Below are positions 25,515-32,457 of a stretch of DNA of 64,000 nucleotides, piece by piece. Below the pieces are notes generated by a model. The model was not told the DNA's origin and made no database searches. It worked only from the letters and a program-made list of their open reading frames with translations. Every line of letters begins with the position of its first letter. Position 1 is the first letter of the stretch. Both the position numbers and the translations under genes were made by a program. The stretch is from CAILZL01 sp050248275 (lineage in GTDB: Bacteria > Pseudomonadota > Gammaproteobacteria > Steroidobacterales > Steroidobacteraceae), in assembly GCA_050248275.1 (NCBI GenBank), contig JBFWSR010000003.1:62001-126000 (forward strand). The letters are read 5' to 3'.

Positions 25515-26459
25515 TCACATATCGCCCATGCTACCCATGCCATCTTTCGGTTTGTTGTTATCCGGCATCGGCATCGGTATTTGATCTGTCACTGGTTGTG
25601 CAGGGGCCATTCCCGTAAGCTGCTTGCGCTGGTTGTCCGTAAGTGCTTTGGCGGCGTCACCGACAGCGCGGATAAAGGCAATCCGCTTATCGCCGCGCAG
25701 TCGTTCGATCTCGCGTGCTTTCTTTTCAATGGTCGCAAGCTGTGGTTGATCCGCAGCGGTCAATTGCCATAGCTCCTGCTCGGCGGCGTCAATCTGGCGC
25801 TGAAAATCTCTCTGCTTGAGGAGTGATTCCTGCTTTTTTTGTCCCAACGACTGTTGCTGTTGTACTGTCAATGAAATGTGCTCGGGATGATCCAAAAAGA
25901 AATCGGTGGAGCCAATGTGATAAAGATGCGACTGACCCGGGAACCCCGGTAGGGCAGAAGGCGTCGCTCTGGCGGCTGGTGCTTTCATTCCGCCCATTGC
26001 CCCCATACCCATCATGTCGTCGTTGCCGTGCATCATCCGCATCATGTCTTTATCCATGCCCATGCCCATTGCGCTACCGGGAGCGGACATCGAAGCAGTC
26101 GGCTTCATTTTGTCCATGGGCATTCCCATCTCGTTCTCCATCGGTCGCATACCGCCGCCCTTCATGCCGGATTGCATTGGCGGAGTGGTTCCTTTGTTCT
26201 GAGTTTGCATTCCACCGCCTTGCTGCATTCTTCCGGTTGTGGACGACTGCATTTTCTGTTCGAGCTGGCGCATTTGTTCTCTAAGCTTGGAAATTTCTTG
26301 TTGCATTGCCGCCGTATCCGATGCGGCAGACGTATCTCCGGGCGAATGCGTGCTGTGCGAGGCTGGATCGGGGGTTTGTGCGTCAACCGATGCGACCGAT
26401 GTCAAAAGCAGTAATCCGGCGATCAGTGTCGGCATTCGATTGATTGTGTGGAGTTTCAT
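25515..26459 (-). CDS. Met-rich periplasmic protein with Spy/CpxP-like C-terminal domain
   Basis: A 314-residue exported protein. A signal peptide (residues 1-27) and a coiled coil (about 50-72, QEISKLREQMRQLEQKM) lead into a long Met/Gly-rich segment (75-175) with many MxM and MMGMG repeats, suited to bind Cu+. The C-terminal part (about 195-290) is helical with ISLTVQQQQSLGQKK and KALTDNQRKQL, two LTxxQ motifs of the Spy/CpxP/ZraP family. ATG at 26459 has GAGGAA upstream. It is the first gene of the operon that runs through copA, copB, tal, gnd and zwf. The likely role is periplasmic copper binding or a chaperone. Confidence 0.82.
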   Translation of the reverse strand: MKLHTINRMPTLIAGLLLLTSVASVDAQTPDPASHSTHSPGDTSAASDTAAMQQEISKLREQMRQLEQKMQSSTTGRMQQGGGMQTQNKGTTPPMQSGMKGGGMRPMENEMGMPMDKMKPTASMSAPGSAMGMGMDKDMMRMMHGNDDMMGMGAMGGMKAPAARATPSALPGFPGQSHLYHIGSTDFFLDHPEHISLTVQQQQSLGQKKQESLLKQRDFQRQIDAAEQELWQLTAADQPQLATIEKKAREIERLRGDKRIAFIRAVGDAAKALTDNQRKQLTGMAPAQPVTDQIPMPMPDNNKPKDGMGSMGDM

Positions 26460-26736
26460 TTCAGAGTTCCTCGCGGCTAATGAAGATAAGTAATCAATGG
26501 GGTGCGTCCTGTACCGTGGACGTGTCGCACACCTGCACGGCAATTGTTAAGGTGCAAGTGTGTTAGGTAATCATCTCGAAAGGATCGCGGGAGGAGCGCC
26601 GTGCGCTAAGGGATTTCCACACGCACCTAGGTATGGAGCTCGGGTTGGTCGCGCGTTTGGAATCGTCGGCAAGGAGTGGCCAAGCTTCCTTTGCTTAAGG
26701 TGTCGCCCAGGAGGAGCGACTAGTTGTAGCGTCTCA
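26460..26736. other. Promoter-bearing gap ahead of the copper/pentose phosphate operon
   Basis: No gene is seen in these 277 bases. It must hold the promoter of the minus-strand copper operon and the end of the phosphoketolase transcript. On the minus strand it contains TCGAGATGAT at 26570-26579, a word shared with the gaps before the other two minus-strand operons, and a TTGCAC at about 26553-26558. I could not pick a convincing -10 box or terminator. Confidence 0.45.
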
Positions 26737-29106
26737 CTAAGCAGACCACTGCCACTCGCGTACATCCGGTAGGTCGTCACCGTTGCGCAGGATGTATTGC
26801 TTGTGTTCAATCAACTTATCGCGCGCAAATTGCTTCAGGTGTGCCGCTTTGAAACGCAGCGCGGGTACGCGATCCGCAACATCGGCTACTCGATGATAGC
26901 GATCTAGATCGTTAAGCACGGCCATGTCGAACGGCGTGGTGGTTGTGCCTTCTTCCTTGTAGCCGCGCACATGCAGATTCCCATGGTTGGTGCGTCGATA
27001 CGTGAGTCGATGAATCAACCACGGATAGCCGTGGTACGCAAAGATGATCGGCTTGTCGGAGGTAAAAATCGCATCGAAGTCTCGATTGGATAAGCCATGC
27101 GGATGTTCCTCCCGAGGTTGCAACGTCATCAAATCCACCACGTTCACGACGCGTACTTTCAGCTCCGGGGCATGCTGGTGTAACAAATCGACAGCGGCCA
27201 GGGTTTCCAATGTTGGTACATCGCCAGCGCAGGCGAGTACAACGTCGGGTTCGTTGCCCTGGTCGTTGCTCGCCCATTCCCAGACGCCAATGCCGGCTGC
27301 GCAGTGTTTGATGGCGGCGTCCATATTCAACCATTGCGCCTGTGGTTGTTTACCGGCGACGATGACGTTGACGAGGTGACGCGAGCGCAAGCAGCGCTCG
27401 GTGACGCACAGCAGCGTATTCGCGTCCGGCGGTAAGTAAACGCGAATGAAGTCGGCTTTCTTATTGACCACATGATCGATGAAGCCGGGATCCTGGTGCG
27501 AGAAGCCATTGTGATCTTGACGCCAAACATGCGACGTCAGCAGATAATTGAGCGAAGCAATAGGCCGACGCCAGTGAACCTCCTTGCTCACCTTTAACCA
27601 TTTGACGTGCTGGTTGAACATGGAGTCTACGATATGAATGAACGCTTCATAGCACGAGAACAATCCGTGGCGTCCGGTAAGCAAGTATCCTTCGAGCCAG
27701 CCTTGGCAGGTGTGCTCCGACAAAATTTCCATCACGCGGCCGTCCGCTGCCAAGTGATCATCTTCCGCAACGCGTGCCGCCATCCACGTACGGTCGGTGA
27801 CTTCGAATAAGGCATCGAGACGATTGGACGCCGTTTCATCCGGGCCGAAAACGCGAAAATTGCGGGCGTGTGCATTCATCCTCATCACGTCGCGTAAGAA
27901 GTGACCCATCACGCGCGTTGGTTCGGCGCGCACACTACCAGGTATGGGAACGTCGATGGCGTATGTACCGCACTCTGGAAGTTGCAAGTCTTTGAGCAAT
28001 ACGCCGCCGTTCGTATGATGATTCGCGCCCATGCAGCGTGCTGCTGGCGGCGCCAGCGCTCGTAGTTCGTTGCGCGGCGTGCCATTGGCATCAAACAGTT
28101 CGTCTGGTCGATATCCTCTAAGCCATGTCTCCAGCAGACGCAAATGCGCTGGATTGGTTGCGACTTCGCCAAACGGAACTTGATGCGAGCGCCAATATCC
28201 CTCCGTCTTCTTGCCATCGACTTCTTTCGGGCCCGTCCAGCCCTTGGGCGATTGCAAAACGATCATCGGCCAGCGAGGTCGGGCGTTGTTCGGTTGCGCG
28301 CTTGCTTCGCGACGAATCGATTTGATGTCCGCGATCACGGCATCCAACGTGGCTGCCATCTGGCGATGCATGGCGTCCGGTTCCGATCCTTCGACGAAGT
28401 ACACTTGGTATCCGTATCCGGTCAACAATCCTTCCAGCTCCTCGCGAGGAATGCGCGCGAGTACCGTTGGATTGGCAATCTTGTAGCCGTTGAGATGCAA
28501 AATCGGCAGCACCGTTCCGTCGCTCACAGGGTTGAGGAACTTATTGGAGTGCCATGCGGCGGCGAGTGGACCCGTTTCGGCTTCGCCATCCCCGATCACG
28601 CACGCCACGATCAAGTCCGGGTTATCGAAGGCCGCGCCATATGCATGAGCGAGCGAATAACCAAGTTCGCCGCCCTCGTGAATCGACCCTGGTGTTTCGG
28701 GCGTGGCGTGACTGCCAACGCCGCCCGGAAAGGAAAACTGTTTAAAGAGTCGTTGCATGCCCTCGGCATCGAGCGAGATGTCGGGGTACAGTTCGCTGTA
28801 CGTTCCGTCGAGCCAAGAGTTAGCGACTAGCGCCGGTCCGCCATGCCCTGGCCCTGCCACAAACATCATGTTGAGGTCGTGCTTTCGAATCAAGCGATTG
28901 AGATGCACGTAGAGGAAGTTCAAACCGGGTGTAGTGCCCCAGTGTCCAAGCAGGCGCTGCTTCACATGCTTTGCCGACAACGGTTCGCGCAGCAACGGAT
29001 TGTCGAGCAGATAGATCTGTCCCACGGAGAGGTAGTTGGCCGCACGCCACCACGCGTCGATGCTGCGAAGTTCTTCTTCGGCCAACGCGTTCGATTCAAA
29101 GATCAT
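26737..29106 (-). CDS. xfp: Xylulose-5-phosphate/fructose-6-phosphate phosphoketolase
   Basis: A 789-residue thiamine-diphosphate enzyme that cleaves xylulose-5-phosphate (and often fructose-6-phosphate) with phosphate to acetyl-phosphate and a smaller sugar phosphate. Visible are the family segments GPGHGGPALVANSWLDG, HEGGELGYSLAHAYG and the ThDP motif GDGEAETGPLAAAWHSN. The length is normal. It is the last gene of an operon with the nucleotidyltransferase, the DUF2934 protein and a 73-residue protein, 11 nt after the latter. With tal, gnd and zwf next door it completes a phosphoketolase shunt; no acetate kinase or phosphotransacetylase gene is in the window. Confidence 0.97.
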   Translation of the reverse strand: MIFESNALAEEELRSIDAWWRAANYLSVGQIYLLDNPLLREPLSAKHVKQRLLGHWGTTPGLNFLYVHLNRLIRKHDLNMMFVAGPGHGGPALVANSWLDGTYSELYPDISLDAEGMQRLFKQFSFPGGVGSHATPETPGSIHEGGELGYSLAHAYGAAFDNPDLIVACVIGDGEAETGPLAAAWHSNKFLNPVSDGTVLPILHLNGYKIANPTVLARIPREELEGLLTGYGYQVYFVEGSEPDAMHRQMAATLDAVIADIKSIRREASAQPNNARPRWPMIVLQSPKGWTGPKEVDGKKTEGYWRSHQVPFGEVATNPAHLRLLETWLRGYRPDELFDANGTPRNELRALAPPAARCMGANHHTNGGVLLKDLQLPECGTYAIDVPIPGSVRAEPTRVMGHFLRDVMRMNAHARNFRVFGPDETASNRLDALFEVTDRTWMAARVAEDDHLAADGRVMEILSEHTCQGWLEGYLLTGRHGLFSCYEAFIHIVDSMFNQHVKWLKVSKEVHWRRPIASLNYLLTSHVWRQDHNGFSHQDPGFIDHVVNKKADFIRVYLPPDANTLLCVTERCLRSRHLVNVIVAGKQPQAQWLNMDAAIKHCAAGIGVWEWASNDQGNEPDVVLACAGDVPTLETLAAVDLLHQHAPELKVRVVNVVDLMTLQPREEHPHGLSNRDFDAIFTSDKPIIFAYHGYPWLIHRLTYRRTNHGNLHVRGYKEEGTTTTPFDMAVLNDLDRYHRVADVADRVPALRFKAAHLKQFARDKLIEHKQYILRNGDDLPDVREWQWSA

Positions 29107-29117
29107 GGTAAGTCACC

Positions 29118-29339
29118 TTATTGTCGCATGCGTGAATCTGCCGCAGCGGCGAGTAACGCCGCCTTCATCTCGACGCCGATCGCAGAGAGATTGCCGTGTG
29201 CATCAAGCGCGAGTCCTGCCCATTCCATGTTGGCTAGTATGGATTCACTTGGGATGCTTCGAAGAAGCATCATGCGTGGCTTGATGTATGCTGATGCGCG
29301 TGCCAACCTTACCGATCTGCCACCCGACTCAACAGTCAT
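29118..29339 (-). CDS. Small 73-residue protein between DUF2934 gene and xfp
   Basis: The ATG at 29339 overlaps the stop of the DUF2934 gene (ATGA), and the stop lies 11 nt before phosphoketolase, so coupling supports a real gene. I do not recognise it securely. The segment NMEWAGLALDAHGNL resembles the NxEWxGIxLD region near the C-terminus of acetate kinase, and the same stretch also resembles the start of a BON domain. If the first resemblance is right, it would be a remnant of an ackA that once stood next to xfp. No signal peptide is seen. Confidence 0.45.
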   Translation of the reverse strand: MTVESGGRSVRLARASAYIKPRMMLLRSIPSESILANMEWAGLALDAHGNLSAIGVEMKAALLAAAADSRMRQ

Positions 29340-29644
29340 TCCTTATCGAGTTCGTTTTGACGAACAGCAATTGCGTCAATGCTAACAGGCGCGCGTTGCA
29401 ACGCATGCCCCGTCACCTCGGCTTCGGCAGACAACCAATCATCGAGTTCGTGGCCGGGCTCGAAGCCTCGCTGTGCGGCGCGATGGTAGGCGGCCTCGGC
29501 GATCTTGTTGTGTGTATCACCGTCAGTCGACAAAATCGAAGCTGCGGGTTGCGTAAAGTTCGCCCGCGAAGCGTCCTCGAGAGACGGGGAGGATTGCGAC
29601 GGCGTTAGCGGTTGCTTAGTAGGGGGCTTCTTTGGCGCGCTCAT
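29336..29644 (-). CDS. DUF2934-domain protein
   Basis: A 102-residue protein. The N-terminal 50 residues are Pro/Ser-rich and probably disordered. The C-terminal half has IAEAAYHRAAQRGFEPG followed by ELDDWLSAEAEV, the short helical pattern of DUF2934, a domain common in small proteins near carbon-storage and stress genes and without known function. ATG at 29644 is preferred to an in-frame start at 29680, which would overlap the upstream gene. Its stop overlaps the start of the 73-residue gene. Confidence 0.75.
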   Translation of the reverse strand: MSAPKKPPTKQPLTPSQSSPSLEDASRANFTQPAASILSTDGDTHNKIAEAAYHRAAQRGFEPGHELDDWLSAEAEVTGHALQRAPVSIDAIAVRQNELDKE

Positions 29645-29676
29645 GGGCGATTCTCCGGTAGTGGTAAGGCAAAAAA

Positions 29677-30699
29677 TCAATGATCCATCGCACGCGAGTC
29701 ATCGACTTGCAGGTGCGAAGGATGCTGTAACAGATGTGGGTGCAGTTCCGCCAGCCGATCAGCCAAATTGATCCAACGCATCGCCTGCGTCGATGCGGGA
29801 TGTTTGGCGCCATGCATGGAATCATGCGCCAGGGTGCGGGCCAAGCGATGGGGAGTTCCAAGATCGTTCCAGCCGCAACGCGGCACCGCTGTGACAACTA
29901 GCTGCCGTTCCTGTCCCGTCGCAATGTGCCGCGAAAAATCTATTTCCGGTAGTTCGGCGTAGGCTTGCGAGAGCGACGCATAGTCGTGCGACTCGACGGC
30001 GCGCAGCAAGTGGACGACATCCGGGCAGCGCCGAAAGCACAGGTCTACGAGGCTATCTGCGCGACACGCAAGAATGAAGCTGTTCCATAACGCGCCCCGG
30101 GCAACGAGCCGACGTGCGTCAGCGGCGATAGGTTTCTCGATAAACCGGCGAACGCGAAGCAAGCGAGGGTGATCGCCAGCGCCGGGGACGATGTACCCCA
30201 GTTCGGGATCCGCTTCGTCCGCTTCGATACCGAGCAATGCTACGCCTTCCTGGTGATCGCGAATATCGTGTAACGCGCGACACATGGCAATGTTAAGAAC
30301 CGATTCGTCCGCTACGTAGTGATCGGAGGGCAAGATCAGTATTCTTGCGTCGGGGTCGCGCGCCAAGATGCGCAGCGTGGGCAGAAGGATGCCAATGGCG
30401 GTGCCACGATTTTTCGGCTGAATGATGATGTTGTCTTGCGAAACATTTCGCAGAGCTTCCTCCCAATGGCAGCGGTGCAAGGGCGAGACGACGGTTGTTA
30501 CTCGTTCGATGCCGACAACGCTGGCCGCACGGGCCAGTGTCCGCTCGATAAGCGTGGATGTTCCGTCAAGAGAGCAAAACTGTTTCGGTACTGCACCGCC
30601 TGCAACGTCGCGCGTTAAAATTCTTAGTCTTGAGCCGTTGCCGGCAGCTAGGACAATCGCCCATGGACAGCCACTTGTCGGCGTGTTCATTCGTTCCAT
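29677..30699 (-). CDS. Sugar-phosphate nucleotidyltransferase (mannose-1-phosphate guanylyltransferase-like)
   Basis: A 340-residue nucleotidyltransferase that should join a nucleoside triphosphate with a sugar-1-phosphate. The N-terminal motif AIVLAAGNGSRL is the nucleotide-binding loop. QPKNRGTAIGI, ILPSDHYV, FIEKP and WNSFI follow, which together match ManC-type GDP-mannose pyrophosphorylases, but the C-terminal isomerase domain of bifunctional ManC is absent. The loop lysine region (VPKQF) is present. ATG at 30699 or 30690 may be the start. It leads the operon with the DUF2934 protein and phosphoketolase; how GDP-mannose relates to that pathway is not clear. Confidence 0.82.
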   Translation of the reverse strand: MERMNTPTSGCPWAIVLAAGNGSRLRILTRDVAGGAVPKQFCSLDGTSTLIERTLARAASVVGIERVTTVVSPLHRCHWEEALRNVSQDNIIIQPKNRGTAIGILLPTLRILARDPDARILILPSDHYVADESVLNIAMCRALHDIRDHQEGVALLGIEADEADPELGYIVPGAGDHPRLLRVRRFIEKPIAADARRLVARGALWNSFILACRADSLVDLCFRRCPDVVHLLRAVESHDYASLSQAYAELPEIDFSRHIATGQERQLVVTAVPRCGWNDLGTPHRLARTLAHDSMHGAKHPASTQAMRWINLADRLAELHPHLLQHPSHLQVDDSRAMDH

Positions 30700-31227
30700 T
30701 GTCCGGATACCTGGCTAGAAGTGATGTGCTCTGGTTCATTCGCGTGCGAGCACTCTAGACGGGAGATTGTTGCAAAATCATCTCGAATAGCCGTGTTACG
30801 TAGAAGTCCGGACGGCACTATGGGTTGATAACAGCCGGATTTACACGCTGATATGCGACCGGCTAAGGCCGCCAACGAAACCATCGCTTCTTGGAGCGAC
30901 GAGACAATTTCGAGATATTTGAATGTTCCAATCTCCCCCGAATTTTTATATTTGACTGCGGACCTCACGGCAATCGGGCATCGCAATTCACGTGCCGGCT
31001 CTGTGTCGTGTGTTTCGTTTCTTTAGTAGGGACGCTGCAAGAACTATGTTGGTAAGTGTACTGGTTATCGTCAATGTTCTACGCACAACCCCCCATCTGC
31101 GAATTGGACTTATTTGCATATAGTTGAATACAAGTGACATGTTTAGGTGTTGTCACTTGAACGACACAAGACCTTGGATTCGAATTCATTCCCTCAATCA
31201 ACACTTGATAATCAGCTAGGAGTACTT
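30700..31227. other. 528-base gap with divergent control signals
   Basis: No convincing gene lies here; a 99-codon minus-strand frame at 30687-30986 has no recognisable protein pattern. The gap separates the minus-strand xfp operon from the plus-strand metal genes. The left part holds the shared TCGAGATGAT word (minus strand, 30777-30786), 78 bases before the nucleotidyltransferase start. The right part holds a promoter-like pair and a dyad, listed separately. The rest is AT-richer than the genes, and I see nothing else in it. Confidence 0.5.
31104..31159 (+). promoter_or_regulatory. Promoter-like boxes and dyad upstream of the duplicated gene
   Basis: TTGGAC (31104-31109) and AATACA (31127-31132) are spaced by 17 bases, as in a sigma-70 promoter. 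Directly over and after the -10 box is a dyad, CAAGTGAC (31131-31138) and GTCACTTG (31152-31159), with perfect 8-base arms 13 bases apart, placed where a repressor or activator could bind. It would drive the gene at 31228. No second copy of this dyad precedes the paralogue at 31923. Confidence 0.4.
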
Positions 31228-31578
31228 ATGTTGCGCACTAAGATGTCAATCGTTTCGGCTATAACTACGGCTTTGCTCGTATTCGGTCAGCCGGTATTTG
31301 CGGCGGACGCCGCATCAGAGGCGCAGGCTAGCACCAAGGCAGAGCATGAAGCGGCGGCTAGCAGCTACACGAAAGAAGCGGCTGCCTTGCGTGAAAAAGC
31401 TGCTAAACACCTGAAGGACTCCAAGACCTATACGGTGGGGCGGGCGGCGACCCAAAGACCTCAATTCGGACAAATATCGAAACATTGCGAGAACCTGTCC
31501 AAGGAGTACTCCAAGGCTGCAACTGAGCTTGAGGCGATGGCCAAAATTCACAGTGACATGGCGGCGATGGTCCACTAA
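31228..31578 (+). CDS. Small periplasmic helical protein, copy 1
   Basis: A 116-residue protein with a signal peptide ending at PVFAADA (residues 19-25). The mature part is a helical hairpin: EHEAAASSYTKEAAALREK, a short variable loop, then KHCENLSKEYSKAATELEAMA and a final AKIHSDMAAMVH. His residues recur at the same helical positions, and one Cys is present. The gene has AGGAG ahead of the ATG and an intrinsic terminator behind it. It is the first of two tandem paralogues before the CusCBA-type operon. No named family is known to me; metal binding is a reasonable guess from context. Confidence 0.72.
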   Translation: MLRTKMSIVSAITTALLVFGQPVFAADAASEAQASTKAEHEAAASSYTKEAAALREKAAKHLKDSKTYTVGRAATQRPQFGQISKHCENLSKEYSKAATELEAMAKIHSDMAAMVH

Positions 31579-31611
31579 GTAGCGACTGTCGATCATACCT
31601 GTGGTGCTTAT

Positions 31612-31638
31612 AGCCGGACTTGGGTCCGGCTCTTTTTT
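31612..31638 (+). terminator. Intrinsic terminator after copy 1
   Basis: AGCCGGAC (31612-31619), loop TTGG, GTCCGGCT (31624-31631), then CTTTTTT. A perfect 8-bp GC-rich stem with a T-run ends the transcript of the small periplasmic protein. Confidence 0.92.
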
Positions 31639-31763
31639 CCACAACTAATGCCTGAGCAAGTTAGCAACGGGCTGCTTGGTTGACCATTCTTCCCCACATC
31701 CGCTTCAGCGGCTCGACCAGTTAGGTTTAAGTAATTGAGTTTGTTGTGTGGGACTTATCATCT

Positions 31764-31833
31764 ATGCGTGGGTTGTCATGCCTTCAATTGATTATAGCTA
31801 CCGCACGTAGTGTCGCGTTCATCTACACACTAA
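31764..31833 (+). pseudogene. Truncated 5' end of the tolC-type gene left by duplication
   Basis: The first codons here (MRGLSCLQL...TARSVAFIYTL) repeat the start of the TolC-type gene at 32458 with few changes and then run out of similarity after TAA at 31831-31833. It is the fragment carried along in copy 1 of the tandem repeat, not a functional gene. Confidence 0.75.
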
Positions 31834-31922
31834 ATGTAAGTGTTATTCGGCGTTGTTCTCGGAGAGCGGAACCCCGGATTCGGATTCTTTCCTCAACACT
31901 TGATAATCAGCTAGGAGTACTT

Positions 31923-32273
31923 ATGTTGCGCACTAAGATGTCAATCGTTTCGGCTATGGCTATGGCTATGGCTCTGCTCGTATTCGGTCAGCCGGTATTT
32001 GCGGCGGACGCCGCATCAGAGGCGCAGGCTAGCACCAAGGCAGAGCATGAGGCGGCAGCGAGCAGCTACGCGAAAGAAGCGGCTGCCTTGCGCGAAAAAG
32101 CTGCTAAGCACCTGAAGGATGCCAAGACCTATCAGGCTGGTGGCAATCCAAAACTCCCAGTCGGGCAACTGTCGAAGCATTGCGAGAGTCTATCCAAGCA
32201 GTACTCCAGTGCTGCAAAGGAGCTCGAGGCGATGGCCAAAATTCACAGTGACATGGCGGCGATGGTGCACTAA
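31923..32273 (+). CDS. Small periplasmic helical protein, copy 2
   Basis: A 116-residue paralogue of the protein at 31228. Signal peptide, EHEAAASSYAKEAAALREK helix, KHCESLSKQYSSAAKELEAMA helix and the IHSDMAAMVH tail are shared; the loop between the helices differs (AGGNPKLPV here). The signal peptide carries an extra short AM repeat (MAMAMALL), likely a small in-frame duplication. The upstream AGGAG is kept. The same terminator follows. Two near-identical copies suggest a dose effect. Confidence 0.72.
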   Translation: MLRTKMSIVSAMAMAMALLVFGQPVFAADAASEAQASTKAEHEAAASSYAKEAAALREKAAKHLKDAKTYQAGGNPKLPVGQLSKHCESLSKQYSSAAKELEAMAKIHSDMAAMVH

Positions 32274-32305
32274 GTAGCGACTGTCGATCGTACCTGTGGT
32301 GCTTA

Positions 32306-32332
32306 AGCCGGACTTGGGTCCGGCTCTTTTTT
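32306..32332 (+). terminator. Intrinsic terminator after copy 2
   Basis: AGCCGGAC (32306-32313), TTGG, GTCCGGCT (32318-32325), then CTTTTTT. It is identical to the terminator after copy 1 and should separate the small protein gene from the pump operon, which then needs its own promoter between 32333 and 32457. Confidence 0.92.
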
Positions 32333-32457
32333 CCACAACTAATGCCCGAGCAAGTTAGCAACGTACTGCTTGGTCGGCCATTCTTCCTCGCATCCGCTTC
32401 AGCGGCTCGACCAGTTAGGTTTAAGTAATTGAGTTTATTGTGTGGGACTTATCCTCT

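Larger units (their letters stand above)
31198..31833 (+). repeat. Tandem duplication, copy 1
   Basis: About 636 bases that recur at 31893-32527 (offset 694-695). The unit holds the ribosome-binding site and gene of the small periplasmic protein, its terminator, and the first 70 or so bases of the downstream tolC-type gene, which are therefore left behind as a truncated copy. The 5' end starts near TCAACACTTGATAATCAG. The copies match almost fully outside a divergent patch in the middle of the protein gene. Confidence 0.85.

Noticed and set aside
29118..29339. Calling the 73-residue frame an acetate kinase gene
   Set aside because: Only about 15 residues resemble the enzyme, and the C-terminal part does not continue the match, so it is listed as unknown instead.
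30687..30986. Minus-strand frame of 99 codons upstream of the nucleotidyltransferase
   Set aside because: No ribosome-binding site or domain pattern; it overlaps the start of the real gene and promoter DNA.
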